Shown here: in pieces, positions 33,157-40,853 of the stretch
How the letters are laid out: the number at the start of each line of letters is the position of its first letter
Numbering within the stretch: position 1 is the first letter of the stretch
Assembly: GCA_029959665.1 (NCBI GenBank)
Contig: JASCOI010000013.1
Location: 1-50,748, forward strand
Source of the DNA: Microbacteriaceae bacterium PS02333
GTDB taxonomy: Bacteria; Actinomycetota; Actinomycetes; Actinomycetales; Microbacteriaceae
Length of the DNA: 50,748 nucleotides
Direction: 5' to 3'
Made by a program: the position numbers and the translations under genes
The notes under the pieces: model-generated
Told to the model about the DNA's origin: nothing
Databases searched by the model: none
The model's input: only the letters and a program-made list of their open reading frames with translations

Positions 33157-33615
33157 TCACGTACCCGTCGACGGGTTCGGTCCGAGCAGCTCCGTCGTCC
33201 GGCGGTCCTCGGCCCCGCCCCACCACCGCTCGAGCACCGATCGGAACGGCCGGGGATCCTCGGCGACGGCGGCGAAGAGCGTCATCGACGACCGGAGCTT
33301 CAGCGCGTCGACGCCGCCCACCAGCTCCTCGACGGAGCGCGCGGGGGCGGTGCGTGCTGCCTCGGCGGCGGCGAGCAATCGCGGGCCGAGCACGGGGTGG
33401 CCGAGGTAGGCGCGGGCCTCGTCGGCGCCCGAGATGCCGTAGCGCTCGGCGGTCGGGCTGTGTCCGAGGCCGCGCAGCTGCGGGAACACGAACCACATCC
33501 AGTGCGATGACTTCCGGCCTCGGGCGAGTTCGGCGAGCGCAGTGTCCTGGACGCCGTCCTGCGCGCGGACGAAGCGGTCGAGGCCGAAGCGGTCGAGTGC
33601 GAACGGGGCGTTCAT
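33157..33615 (-). CDS. DUF1810 family protein
   Basis: 152 residues. LDRFVRAQDGVQDTALAELARGRKSSHWMWFVFPQLRGLGHSPTAERYGISGADEARAYLGHPVLGPRL is the signature of DUF1810. The family is calpastatin-like only by old annotation; its function is unknown, though several members resemble NADAR-type enzymes in surroundings and size. It is the last gene of a three-gene operon and overlaps the DUF2071 gene by 4 bases. Confidence 0.9.
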   Translation of the reverse strand: MNAPFALDRFGLDRFVRAQDGVQDTALAELARGRKSSHWMWFVFPQLRGLGHSPTAERYGISGADEARAYLGHPVLGPRLLAAAEAARTAPARSVEELVGGVDALKLRSSMTLFAAVAEDPRPFRSVLERWWGGAEDRRTTELLGPNPSTGT

Positions 33616-34373
33616 CGGACGACGTCACCCCACCCGTACCGGACGGTCGTCCCGTCGAGGACCAGGAGCGAATCCGGTGCCCGGTCGAAGAGCCCCGGCA
33701 TGCCGACGGCGTCCGGCAGGTCGCCCTCCAGCCGTTCGAGCGTCGCCGAGCGGAGCACGAGGGGTTGGTGCTCCCGCTGCCAGAAGACGGTCTGCGCGAG
33801 GTGTCTGGCGTGGATCCCGGCGCGCGTGGTGAGCTCGGCGGCGAGTGGTGAGGAGTCGGTGGCGCCCGCCCCCCCCCCGCCGCCCCCCGCGGGGGGGGGG
33901 CGCGCCCGGGCGCCCCGCCCGGCGCGACGCAACCGGTCAGGGTGCCGCACCGAGCGGTACCGCAGCGCATCCCCTCGCCGCTTGCCCCTGGCGTGCGCGA
34001 ACGCGTACGGGACCCCGAGCAACGCGTGCGCCGCGACGATGGCCGGGACGTTCGCCGTGTCGATCGTCCGGTAGGCGACTCCGTGCCGACCACGGTCGTC
34101 GACGGTGAGGATCTCGATCGTCACCTCGGTCATCGTGCCCAGACGACCCGACGGCGGGAAGGGCGGCACGCGCGTCTCGCGGAACACGTACGCGCTGAGC
34201 CCGGCCCATGCACTCCCGTCCACCACGTCCGGTCGGGTCCCGCGGGGGACGAGCCGGGCGAGCGACGCCGGGTCGTGCCGCCAGTGCGCGAAGACGACGT
34301 CCTCCCAGGCGTGCACCGTGACCGGACGGTGCAGGAGCGGCTCCGCGGCCCGGCTGTCCGGCGAGGGGGTCAT
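33612..34373 (-). CDS. DUF2071 (YqjF) family protein, with a suspect central tract
   Basis: 253 residues. The N-terminal half is clear: HAWEDVVFAHWRHDPASLARLVPRGTRPDVVDGSAWAGLSAYVFRETRVPPFPPSGR and GVAYRTIDTANVPAIVAAHALLGVPYAFAHARGKRRGDALRYRSVR. The C-terminal part also fits the family (GIHARHLAQTVFWQREHQPLVL). Between them, residues about 150-172 are low-complexity Arg/Pro/Gly encoded by C and G homopolymers at 33865-33915, where the family normally has ordinary sequence. The frame survives, but this stretch is probably a sequencing or assembly error. Function of the family unknown. Confidence 0.82.
   Translation of the reverse strand: MTPSPDSRAAEPLLHRPVTVHAWEDVVFAHWRHDPASLARLVPRGTRPDVVDGSAWAGLSAYVFRETRVPPFPPSGRLGTMTEVTIEILTVDDRGRHGVAYRTIDTANVPAIVAAHALLGVPYAFAHARGKRRGDALRYRSVRHPDRLRRAGRGARARPPPAGGGGGGAGATDSSPLAAELTTRAGIHARHLAQTVFWQREHQPLVLRSATLERLEGDLPDAVGMPGLFDRAPDSLLVLDGTTVRYGWGDVVR
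33869..33900. repeat. C/G homopolymer tract inside the DUF2071 gene
   Basis: Ten C (33869-33878), six C (33883-33888) and ten G (33891-33900) in close succession. Such runs are absent from the rest of the coding sequence and resemble those at the window ends. Probable artefact. Confidence 0.75.
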
Positions 34374-34771
34374 CGGCGTGGCGCGGACCGGCCGACGCGG
34401 AGCGCCCAGGACACGAGCGGTGCCTGCAGGGGCAGTCGCAGGACCGACACGATCCGCATGGTGCGGGTCGACCGCGGGCTGTCGATCAGGTCCTTCGCCA
34501 TCTTCACGTTCGCGGGGAAGACCGCGACGAAGAGGGCGGCGGCTGCGATCCCGGCTGCGCGGCGGGTGGCCGGGACGGCGAGTCCCGCCGCGATCCCGAG
34601 CTCGGCGATGCCGGAGGCCAGGGTCGTGGTCCGTGGTGGCAGGGCCTCCGGGACGATGCGGTCGTAGCCGCGCGGGCGGAGGAAGTGCGTGACGCCGGCG
34701 CTGCCGAGGATCACGGCGAGGAGCGCCGCCGTCCGGTTGGCGCGTCTGGCGCGTGCTGAGCGTCGTCCCAT
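34370..34771 (-). CDS. DoxX-like family membrane protein
   Basis: 133 residues with four membrane segments. TAALLAVILGSAGVTHFLRPRGYDRIVPEALPP and ASGIAELGIAAGLAVPATRRAAGIAAAALFVAVFPANVKMAKD match small DoxX-type proteins. It heads an operon with DUF2071 (4-base overlap) and DUF1810. Function uncertain; some DoxX proteins act in redox homeostasis at the membrane. Confidence 0.85.
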   Translation of the reverse strand: MGRRSARARRANRTAALLAVILGSAGVTHFLRPRGYDRIVPEALPPRTTTLASGIAELGIAAGLAVPATRRAAGIAAAALFVAVFPANVKMAKDLIDSPRSTRTMRIVSVLRLPLQAPLVSWALRVGRSAPRR

Positions 34772-34858
34772 GATTCCATCGTGGCCCGCGCGACCGTCGA
34801 TGCTCTCAGAGCCGGCCCAGGATCCGACCAGGTCGGGCGGGCACGGGGGCGGGTTGCG

Positions 34859-36178
34859 TCAGGCCAGCGCGGTCGCGACGAGGTCGAGGACGACGGCCGC
34901 GACCTCCGCCTTCGTGCCGGAGGCGGCGCGCACCACCTCGCCGCCGGGCACGATCACCTCGATGGCGTTCTCCTCGCGCTCGAACCCCTCTGACCAGCCG
35001 ACCCGGTTCACCACGAGCATGTCGGCCGGCTTCCTGGCGATCTTCGCGCGGCCGAGCTCGATCCGGGCATCGCGGTCCGGCTCGGTCTCGGCGGCGAAGC
35101 CCACGACGATCTGCCCGGTGCGGCGGTTCGCCACGAGGTCCGCGAGCACGTCGGGGTTCCGCACGAGCTCGAGCGTCATCCGGTCGCCCTGCGCGTCCTT
35201 CTTGAGCTTCTCGGCGCGGACCTCGGCGGGTCGGTAGTCGGCGACGGCAGCGGTCATCACGACGACGTCCGCGTCCGCCGCGGCGGCGTGCACGGCCTCG
35301 GCGAGTTCGAGCGCCGACCCGACCTGGACGACGTGCGCGTCGAGTCCCGCGGTCAGCCCGCCGTCCACGTTCGCGCTGACGAGGGTCACGTCGGCGCCAC
35401 GGGCGGCGGCGGCGGTGGCGATCGCGATGCCCTGTCGGCCGCTCGACCGGTTGCCGACGAAGCGGACGGGGTCGAACGGTTCGCGGGTGCCGCCGGCGCT
35501 GACGACGAGGCGGACGCCGGACAGGTCGCCCTGCTCGCCGCGGGCGGTCGCCCCGGTGGCTCCGGTCGTTCCGGTCGCTCCGGTCTGGAGGCTCGGCTCG
35601 CCCCCGTCGGGTCGTCCCGCGTCCGTCGTCTGCTCCAGCACCGCCAGGGCGGCGGCGACGATCGTGTCGGGTTCCGACATGCGCCCCATGCCGGCGTCGT
35701 CGCCGGTGAGGGCCCCGACCTCCGGGCCGACGACGTGCACGCCGCGCTCACGGAGGGTCGCGATGTTCGTCCGGGTCGCGGGGTGCTCCCACATCTGCGG
35801 GTGCATCGCCGGCGCGACGACGACGGGTGCCTCGGTCGCCAGCAGGGTCGTCCCGAGCAGGTCGGGGGCGAGGCCGGCGGCCATCCGCGCGAGCGAGTCG
35901 GCCGTCGCGGGTGCGACGACCACGAGATCGGCACGACGTCCGAGGGAGACGTGGCGGACCTCGGCGACCTCCTCGAAGACGCTCGTCGAGACGGGGTTCC
36001 TGCTGAGTGCCTCGAGCGTCGGGAGCCCCACGAAGCGCAGGGCGCCCTCGGTGGGGACGACGTGCACGTCGTGGCCGGCCTTCACGAACTCCCGGACGAT
36101 CTGGACGGCCTTGTACGCCGCGATGCCCCCGGTGATCCCGACGACGATGGTCCTGCGCTGCTGCGGTGCGTTGGTCAC
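34859..36178 (-). CDS. coaBC: Bifunctional phosphopantothenoylcysteine decarboxylase/phosphopantothenate-cysteine ligase
   Basis: 439 residues from GTG. The CoaC flavoprotein domain (1-180) has VVGITGGIAAYKAVQIVREFVKAGHDV, VAPATADSLARMAAGLAPDLL and PAMHPQMW, where the E. coli motif has Asn at the His position. The CoaB ligase domain (about 215-435) has VVSAGGTREPFDPVRFVGNRSSGRQG, AAVADYRP and KLKK. A Gly-Ala-Thr linker (residues ~199-211), encoded by 9-base repeats, joins them. It makes 4'-phosphopantetheine from phosphopantothenate and cysteine for CoA synthesis. Essential housekeeping gene. Confidence 0.95.
   Translation of the reverse strand: MTNAPQQRRTIVVGITGGIAAYKAVQIVREFVKAGHDVHVVPTEGALRFVGLPTLEALSRNPVSTSVFEEVAEVRHVSLGRRADLVVVAPATADSLARMAAGLAPDLLGTTLLATEAPVVVAPAMHPQMWEHPATRTNIATLRERGVHVVGPEVGALTGDDAGMGRMSEPDTIVAAALAVLEQTTDAGRPDGGEPSLQTGATGTTGATGATARGEQGDLSGVRLVVSAGGTREPFDPVRFVGNRSSGRQGIAIATAAAARGADVTLVSANVDGGLTAGLDAHVVQVGSALELAEAVHAAAADADVVVMTAAVADYRPAEVRAEKLKKDAQGDRMTLELVRNPDVLADLVANRRTGQIVVGFAAETEPDRDARIELGRAKIARKPADMLVVNRVGWSEGFEREENAIEVIVPGGEVVRAASGTKAEVAAVVLDLVATALA
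35546..35581. repeat. Four 9-base minisatellite units in the coaBC linker
   Basis: GGTCGCCCC, GGTGGCTCC, GGTCGTTCC and GGTCGCTCC follow each other in frame and encode (Gly-Ala/Val-Thr) triplets between the two CoaBC domains. Copy-number change would alter linker length without a frameshift. Confidence 0.8.
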
Positions 36179-36210
36179 GTCGGCCACGCTACCCGGCGGG
36201 GCGTGGCCGT

Positions 36211-36244
36211 CACGGGCGTGTGCTCGGGCACGGGCGTGTGCTCG
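36211..36244. repeat. Tandem repeat in the coaBC/TANGO2-like divergent promoter region
   Basis: Two perfect 16-base copies of CACGGGCGTGTGCTCG (36211-36226 and 36229-36244) with a partial third to about 36256. They occupy most of the 96 bases between the divergent starts and could affect promoter spacing. Confidence 0.8.
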
Positions 36245-36274
36245 TGCTCGGGCGTGCATGGCAGGATCGGCTCC

Positions 36275-37066
36275 ATGTGCACCGTCGTCGTCCGTGTCGA
36301 ACCGGGCTCGGCGTGGCCCGTCACCGTCCTCGCCATGCGCGACGAGTCCCCGACCCGTCCCTGGGACCCGCCCGCGGCGTGGTGGCCCGACCGCGACCCC
36401 GGGCTGCGCGGTGTCCGCGACCGCGAGGCCGGCGGCGCCTGGCTGGCGGCCTCGGACGAGGGCGGGCTCGCGGTCGTGCTGAACCGCTGGGAGGACGTCC
36501 CCTCCGCTGACGGCACGTGGACCACGCGTGGGGTGCTGCCCGTCGACGCGGTGGCCGACGGCGTGCTGCCCGGCCACGACGACACGGTCCCGACCACCAG
36601 GGCGTTCAACCTCGTCCGTGCCACGTCGTCCGGGGCGTCGGTGATCTCTTGGGACGGGTCCCGGGTCCGGACGACCGTGCTCGAGCCCGGCGTCCACATG
36701 ATCACGCACGGCGAACCCGACGATCGGGCAGCGCCGCGGATCGGTCGCTGGCTCGAGCCCTTCCGCGCCGTCGACGCACCGGTCGGGCCGCCGGAGCTCG
36801 CACCGTTCGACGAGCTCCGCGCCGCCGATGCCGGGACCGACGCCGGGGACGGGTGGAGCCCCTGGTTCGGGGTCCTCGCCGCCTCGGCCGCGCTGCCGTC
36901 GGACGATCCCGACGCCATCCTCCGCGACGCGCACGAGCCCGAGGGACACTTCGCGACCCTGTCGATCGTGGCCGCGGCCGTCGGGCCAGGGCGCACCGTG
37001 TTGCAGCACGCGCGCCTGGCAGACCCGGGCGACATCGACGGCAGCGTCGAGCTCCACCACGCCTGA
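36275..37066 (+). CDS. NRDE (TANGO2-like) family protein
   Basis: 263 residues. MCTVVVRVEPGSAWPVTVLAMRDESPTRPWDPPAAWWPD is the NRDE/TANGO2 N-terminus, with AMRDES in place of the NRDE tetrad and the initial Cys that follows Met. Later segments GAWLAASDEGGLAVVLNRWEDV and TRAFNLVRATSSG also fit. The N-terminal Cys may serve as an Ntn-type nucleophile, but activity is unproven; TANGO2 proteins have been linked to haem and lipid handling. Divergent from coaBC. Confidence 0.87.
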   Translation: MCTVVVRVEPGSAWPVTVLAMRDESPTRPWDPPAAWWPDRDPGLRGVRDREAGGAWLAASDEGGLAVVLNRWEDVPSADGTWTTRGVLPVDAVADGVLPGHDDTVPTTRAFNLVRATSSGASVISWDGSRVRTTVLEPGVHMITHGEPDDRAAPRIGRWLEPFRAVDAPVGPPELAPFDELRAADAGTDAGDGWSPWFGVLAASAALPSDDPDAILRDAHEPEGHFATLSIVAAAVGPGRTVLQHARLADPGDIDGSVELHHA

Positions 37067-37101
37067 CGCGGTCGCCGGCGCCAGCAGCGGGGGTGTCACC
37101 G

Positions 37102-37129
37102 GCCCCGCTCCCGGCCGAGCCGACGGGGC
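37102..37129. terminator. Possible bidirectional hairpin between convergent genes
   Basis: GCCCCG (37102-37107) and CGGGGC (37124-37129) can pair around a GC-rich 16-base loop between the TANGO2-like and SDR stops. The stem is short, so this is weak. Confidence 0.35.
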
Positions 37130-37171
37130 GGGCGTGCGCCGAGCCTCCAGGCCGGACCCGGGCCGCGCGCG

Positions 37172-38080
37172 TCAGGCGGGCAGGTGCGTCCCGGTGAGGT
37201 CCTCGGCGACCGCCCACAGGCTGCGGGCGAGCTCCGGGCTCCGCGCCGAGCGGGGGATCGGGGCGTTCGTGGTCGGGCCGACCATGCCGAACATCCCCGA
37301 CGGTCCGTAGTACGCGCCGCCGACGGCGTTCGGCCCGACCGCCGCGTACAACAGCGGCTCGCTGCCCTGCCCGACGTCCTGCGTGAACGGCCACGCCCGC
37401 TGCTTCGACGACACCGGCCGGGAACGACCGAGCGAGCGACCGGATGACTGCAGGTTCGTGCGGGTGTACCCGGGGTGCGCGGCGGTGCTCACGAGGGGCC
37501 AGTCGAGCTCGACCGACAGCGTGTGGAGGTGCAGTGACAACAGCAGGTCGGCGAGCTTCGACTGCGCGTACGCCCGCCACGGGGAGTACCCGCGGAGCCA
37601 CTGCAGGTCGTCGAACCGGATCCTCCCGGGGATCGCCGCGAGGCTCGACATCGTCGCGACCCGGGGCGACGACGCCCGGAGCAGCGCCGGCATCACGAGG
37701 TTCGTCAGCGCGAACGGCCCGAGGAAGTTCGTCCCGAACTGCAGCTCGAAGCCGTCGACGGTCTCGAAGCGCTTCGGCGGGATCATCACGCCGGCGTTGT
37801 TCACGAGCACGTCGAGCGGTCGGTCCTCGTCGACGATCCCCGCGGCGAACCGACGGACGCTCGACAGGTCGGCCAGGTCGAGCTCGCGCACCTCGACGTC
37901 GGCACCCGGGTGCGCCTGCCGGATCGACGCGGCGGCGGCCTCGCCCTTCGACGGGGTCCGGACGGCGAGCACCACGGAAGCACCGGCCTCGGCGAGCCGG
38001 GTGGCGGTCTCCTTGCCCGTGCCGCTGTTCGCTCCGGTCACGACGATGCGGCGGCCGGTCTGGTCGGGGATCTTGGGCAT
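37172..38080 (-). CDS. SDR family oxidoreductase
   Basis: 302 residues. Cofactor loop TGANSGTGKETATRLAEAG, NNAGVM, catalytic Ser in MSSLAAIPG, and the YAQSK Tyr-Lys pair (Y-x-x-x-K) are in the right order. HPGYTRTNLQ follows the active site, as in retinol-dehydrogenase/protochlorophyllide-reductase-like classical SDRs. The AVRTPSKGE segment after beta-2 suggests NADP preference. Divergent from the LLM gene with an 80-base gap; both may share regulation. Substrate unknown. Confidence 0.9.
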   Translation of the reverse strand: MPKIPDQTGRRIVVTGANSGTGKETATRLAEAGASVVLAVRTPSKGEAAAASIRQAHPGADVEVRELDLADLSSVRRFAAGIVDEDRPLDVLVNNAGVMIPPKRFETVDGFELQFGTNFLGPFALTNLVMPALLRASSPRVATMSSLAAIPGRIRFDDLQWLRGYSPWRAYAQSKLADLLLSLHLHTLSVELDWPLVSTAAHPGYTRTNLQSSGRSLGRSRPVSSKQRAWPFTQDVGQGSEPLLYAAVGPNAVGGAYYGPSGMFGMVGPTTNAPIPRSARSPELARSLWAVAEDLTGTHLPA

Positions 38081-38125
38081 GCGCGAGACCGTACACGCGG
38101 ACTGTCCGAGGACACGCAACTGTGC

Positions 38126-38144
38126 TAGATTCATGCAAACGCAT
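38126..38144 (+). promoter_or_regulatory. Promoter -10 and palindrome for the LLM gene
   Basis: TAGATT (38126-38131) is a likely -10. Immediately after it, ATGCAAACGCAT (38133-38144) is a palindrome with a 4-base centre, at the expected transcription start and before the GGAGG site. It may be an operator for a repressor encoded elsewhere. Confidence 0.45.
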
Positions 38145-38160
38145 TCACTTGGAGGGCGCG

Positions 38161-39270
38161 ATGAGCAACGCATTCGGTACCGGTCGTCCGTCGGACGTCC
38201 CGCCGCCCGCACCCGACCGCGTCGGCCCCGTGCAGCTCGGCATCGACACGTTCGGCGACGTCACCGAACTCGCCGACGGCTCCCTGCAGTCCGATGCGCA
38301 GAGCATCCGCGACGTGGTGGACCAAGCCGTCCTCGCGGACCAGGTGGGCATCGACTTCATCGGCGTGGGCGAGCATCACCGCGAGGACTTCGTGGTCAGC
38401 GCGCCCGAGGTCGTCCTCGCCGCGATCGCCGCCCGCACGGAGCGCATCCGGATCGGCTCCGCCGTCACGGTGCTGTCGTCCGACGACCCCGTCCGCGTCT
38501 ACGAGCGGTTCGCCACCGTCGACGCGATCTCGAACGGCCGCGCCGAGGTCATCCTCGGGCGCGGCTCCTTCACCGAGTCGTTCCCGCTGTTCGGCTACGA
38601 GCTCGCGGACTACGAGGTCCTGTTCGAGGAGAAGCTCCAGCTCTGGGCGGCACTGCGTGGCGGGGACGCCGTCACGTGGAGCGGCACCAAGCGCGCGAGC
38701 CTGACCGACCAGGACGTCTTCCCGAAGCTCGAGCACGGTCCCATCCCGACGTGGATCGGCGTCGGGGGGTCCCCGCAGTCCGTGATCCGTGCGGCGTCCT
38801 ACGGCATGCCGCTGTTCCTCGCGATCATCGGCGGGCAGCCCGCGCAGTTCGCCCCGTTCTCGCGGCTCTACCGGCAGGCCCTGACACAGCTCGAACTCCC
38901 GCAGCAGCCGATCGCGATGCACTCGCCGGGGTTCGTCGCCGCCACCGACGAGGAGGCGGCCGAGCGCTACTGGCCATACCACAAGGCCGTCACCGACCGG
39001 CTCGGGCGCGAGCGCGGATGGCCGCCCCTCGACACCGCGCAGTACCAGGCCGGGCTGTCGGCCGGCGGGTCGCTCTACGTCGGGTCCCCGGAGACCGTCG
39101 CGCGCAAGATCGCGCGGAACATGCGGATCCTCGGCGTGACGCGCTTCGACATGCGCTACGCCACCGGGCGCCTGCCGCACGCGGACATGATGCGCTCGAT
39201 CGAGCTGTACGGCACCGCGGTCGCACCGCGGGTGCGCGAGCTCCTGGCGGAGCCGGTCCCCGTCCCGTAG
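38161..39270 (+). CDS. LLM class flavin-dependent oxidoreductase
   Basis: 369 residues, ATG preceded by TTGGAGG. Bacterial-luciferase-like barrel: VQLGIDTFGDV, DQVGIDFIGVGEHHREDFVVSAPEVVLAAIAARTERIRIGSAVTVLSSDDPVRVYERFATVDAISNGRAEVILGRGSFTESFPLFG and TWIGVGGSPQSVIRAASYGMPL. This subgroup has a shorter C-terminus than the NtaA-type protein at 3126. It uses FMN or F420; no reductase gene is adjacent. Substrate unknown. Confidence 0.92.
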   Translation: MSNAFGTGRPSDVPPPAPDRVGPVQLGIDTFGDVTELADGSLQSDAQSIRDVVDQAVLADQVGIDFIGVGEHHREDFVVSAPEVVLAAIAARTERIRIGSAVTVLSSDDPVRVYERFATVDAISNGRAEVILGRGSFTESFPLFGYELADYEVLFEEKLQLWAALRGGDAVTWSGTKRASLTDQDVFPKLEHGPIPTWIGVGGSPQSVIRAASYGMPLFLAIIGGQPAQFAPFSRLYRQALTQLELPQQPIAMHSPGFVAATDEEAAERYWPYHKAVTDRLGRERGWPPLDTAQYQAGLSAGGSLYVGSPETVARKIARNMRILGVTRFDMRYATGRLPHADMMRSIELYGTAVAPRVRELLAEPVPVP

Positions 39271-39304
39271 CGCCGTCGGCGCTCGCGCGCGCCCGCCGTG
39301 GCGT

Positions 39305-39361
39305 CGAGGGAACAGAAGACGTCGGGTCGGCATCCTGCACCCGACGTATTCTGTTCCCTCG
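39305..39361. terminator. Long hairpin after the LLM gene
   Basis: Two 23-base arms (39305-39327 and 39339-39361) pair with a single mismatch around an 11-base loop. The left arm starts CGAGGGAACAGAAG and the right ends TTCTGTTCCCTCG. It begins 35 bases after the LLM stop. No T-tract. It may be a terminator or a small repeat element. Confidence 0.7.
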
Positions 39362-39462
39362 ATGCCGTCCGGGGGTGCGTGGCGCGGCGGCGCGGCACTG
39401 ACGGGAGGCCCGGCGCGCGTCCGGTACGTCGGCTCTCGGCAGCGCCGCGTACCGTCCAGGGC

Positions 39463-40086
39463 ATGTCGTCACGCCCTGCCATCGTCGAACGCCGGTTCCG
39501 CGGACGCATCACGGGCGTCGGCACGAGCTCCGGCGTGCGGCTCGTCGTCGGGATGTGGGAGCGGTCCCCGTTCGGTGCGTTCACCGACGTCTTCGTGGAG
39601 CTCCCCGACGGGTCGAGCGTGCTGCTCGCCCCCGACGAGATCGTCGCCGCGTACGTCTCCGGCACGTACCGCTTCGACGCCGTCGAGGTCGTCGACGTCA
39701 GCGCCCGGCGGACCGCCTCCGGCATCGACCTCGACGCGGGTCCGCTCCGCGCCACGATCGACGTCGGCACGATCTCGCCGCTCGGTCGTGTGCTGCGGGT
39801 CGTCCCGAAGCCGATCGCCCGCGACCCGCGGTGGCTGCGCGCGATCGACCCGATCGCACGGCTCGTGGCACCGGGGGCAGGGACCGCCGGCACCGCGGGC
39901 GGAGGCCGACGCGAGTACTACGGCGTGACCGGGGCGCACGACGTCACGGGCGTCCGCGGGACGTGGGCGGACGAACCGCTCGGCTCCCTGGCACCGCTCG
40001 ACCCGCCGGTCCGGTTCGGGTTCGCGTCGATGCCGCGGATCCCGCAGGTCGTCGACGTCGAGACGACGATCCACGAGCCCGCCTGA
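39463..40086 (+). CDS. Conserved hypothetical protein
   Basis: 207 residues from the ATG at 39463; the frame is open further upstream but that part lies in the hairpin region. VERRFRGRITGVGTSSGVRLVVGMWERSPFGAFTDVFVELPDGSSVLLAPDEIVAAYVSGTYRFDAVEVVDV is well structured and looks conserved, with beta-rich character and no signal peptide or TM segment. The C-terminal half, with SMPRIPQVVDVETTIH at the end, is less regular. I recognise no named domain. Followed by a long hairpin, so probably monocistronic. Confidence 0.72.
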   Translation: MSSRPAIVERRFRGRITGVGTSSGVRLVVGMWERSPFGAFTDVFVELPDGSSVLLAPDEIVAAYVSGTYRFDAVEVVDVSARRTASGIDLDAGPLRATIDVGTISPLGRVLRVVPKPIARDPRWLRAIDPIARLVAPGAGTAGTAGGGRREYYGVTGAHDVTGVRGTWADEPLGSLAPLDPPVRFGFASMPRIPQVVDVETTIHEPA

Positions 40087-40130
40087 CCGGGACGCCCCCC
40101 ATGCGCACCGCACCGCACCGCGGGCACCGC

Positions 40131-40186
40131 ACCGCGATCCGGACACCGCACCGGGGCGCAGCGCGGTGCTGTGTCCGGATCGCGGT
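40131..40186. terminator. Long hairpin after the hypothetical gene
   Basis: Two 23-base arms (40131-40153 and 40164-40186) with one mismatch and a 10-base loop; the left begins ACCGCGATCCGGACAC. It starts 44 bases after the preceding stop. No T-tract. Similar in build to the hairpin at 39305-39361 but different in sequence. Confidence 0.7.
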
Positions 40187-40312
40187 CCTGAGCGCGCGCC
40201 CCTGACCCGTTCGGACGCGTTCCAGGGATCGGGGGCAGACTGGTTCGAACGGTACGGCCCCGCTCGCCAGGCCGCACGTCGGGCGGCGGGGCGCACGATG
40301 CGAAGGAGCACC

Positions 40313-40804
40313 ATGACCGACACCCAGACGGACCAGCGCGCCGCCATCTCGGACATCGTCCACGGAGCCCGCACCGCCCTGCTGACCACGGTCAGCGAGG
40401 ACGGCTCCCTGCACGCCAGGCCGCTCGCCGTGCAGGACAAGGCCTTCCACGGCACACTCCGCTTCCTGGTGCAGGACGGCAGCGAGAAGGTCGAGGACAT
40501 CGCCAGGAACCCCCACGTGAACGTCGCGATCGAGTCGCAGGGCGGGTACCTCTCCATCGCCGGCACCGCGACCGTCACACAGGACGACTCGGTGATCGAC
40601 GAACTCTGGTCGCCGTTCGCCGAGGCGTGGTTCCCGGACGGCCGCGACGACCCCTCGATCCGCCTGCTCACCGTGGAGGGCGACTCCGTCGAGTACTGGA
40701 CGCAGGACACCGGCGCCGTCGGCAGCCTCGTCCAGACGATGAAGGCCGCACTCGGCGGGCAGTCCCAACCGGACGTCGGCAGTCACGGGACCGTCGAGCT
40801 CTAG
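40313..40804 (+). CDS. Pyridoxamine 5'-phosphate oxidase family (general stress protein 26-like)
   Basis: 163 residues, ATG with GAAGGAGC ahead. Split-barrel flavin-binding fold: ISDIVHGARTALLTTVSEDGSLHARPLAVQDKAFHGTLRFLVQDGSEKVEDIARNPHVNVAIESQGGYLSIAGTATVTQDD and SPFAEAWFPDGRDDPSIRLLTVEGDSVEYW. This is the general-stress-protein-26/YdaG type, not the vitamin B6 enzyme PdxH, as the PLP-site residues are not evident. Likely a flavin- or F420-binding cytosolic stress protein. Confidence 0.9.
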   Translation: MTDTQTDQRAAISDIVHGARTALLTTVSEDGSLHARPLAVQDKAFHGTLRFLVQDGSEKVEDIARNPHVNVAIESQGGYLSIAGTATVTQDDSVIDELWSPFAEAWFPDGRDDPSIRLLTVEGDSVEYWTQDTGAVGSLVQTMKAALGGQSQPDVGSHGTVEL

Positions 40805-40853
40805 CCCCGGTGCGCTCGGTCCGTCCGGATGACGAGGGCGGGCCGGGCGGACC

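Noticed and set aside
40236-40260. TGGTTCGAAC-like sequence resembling a tRNA T-arm
   Set aside because: No matching acceptor stem, D-arm or anticodon arm can be built around it. No tRNA was found in the window.
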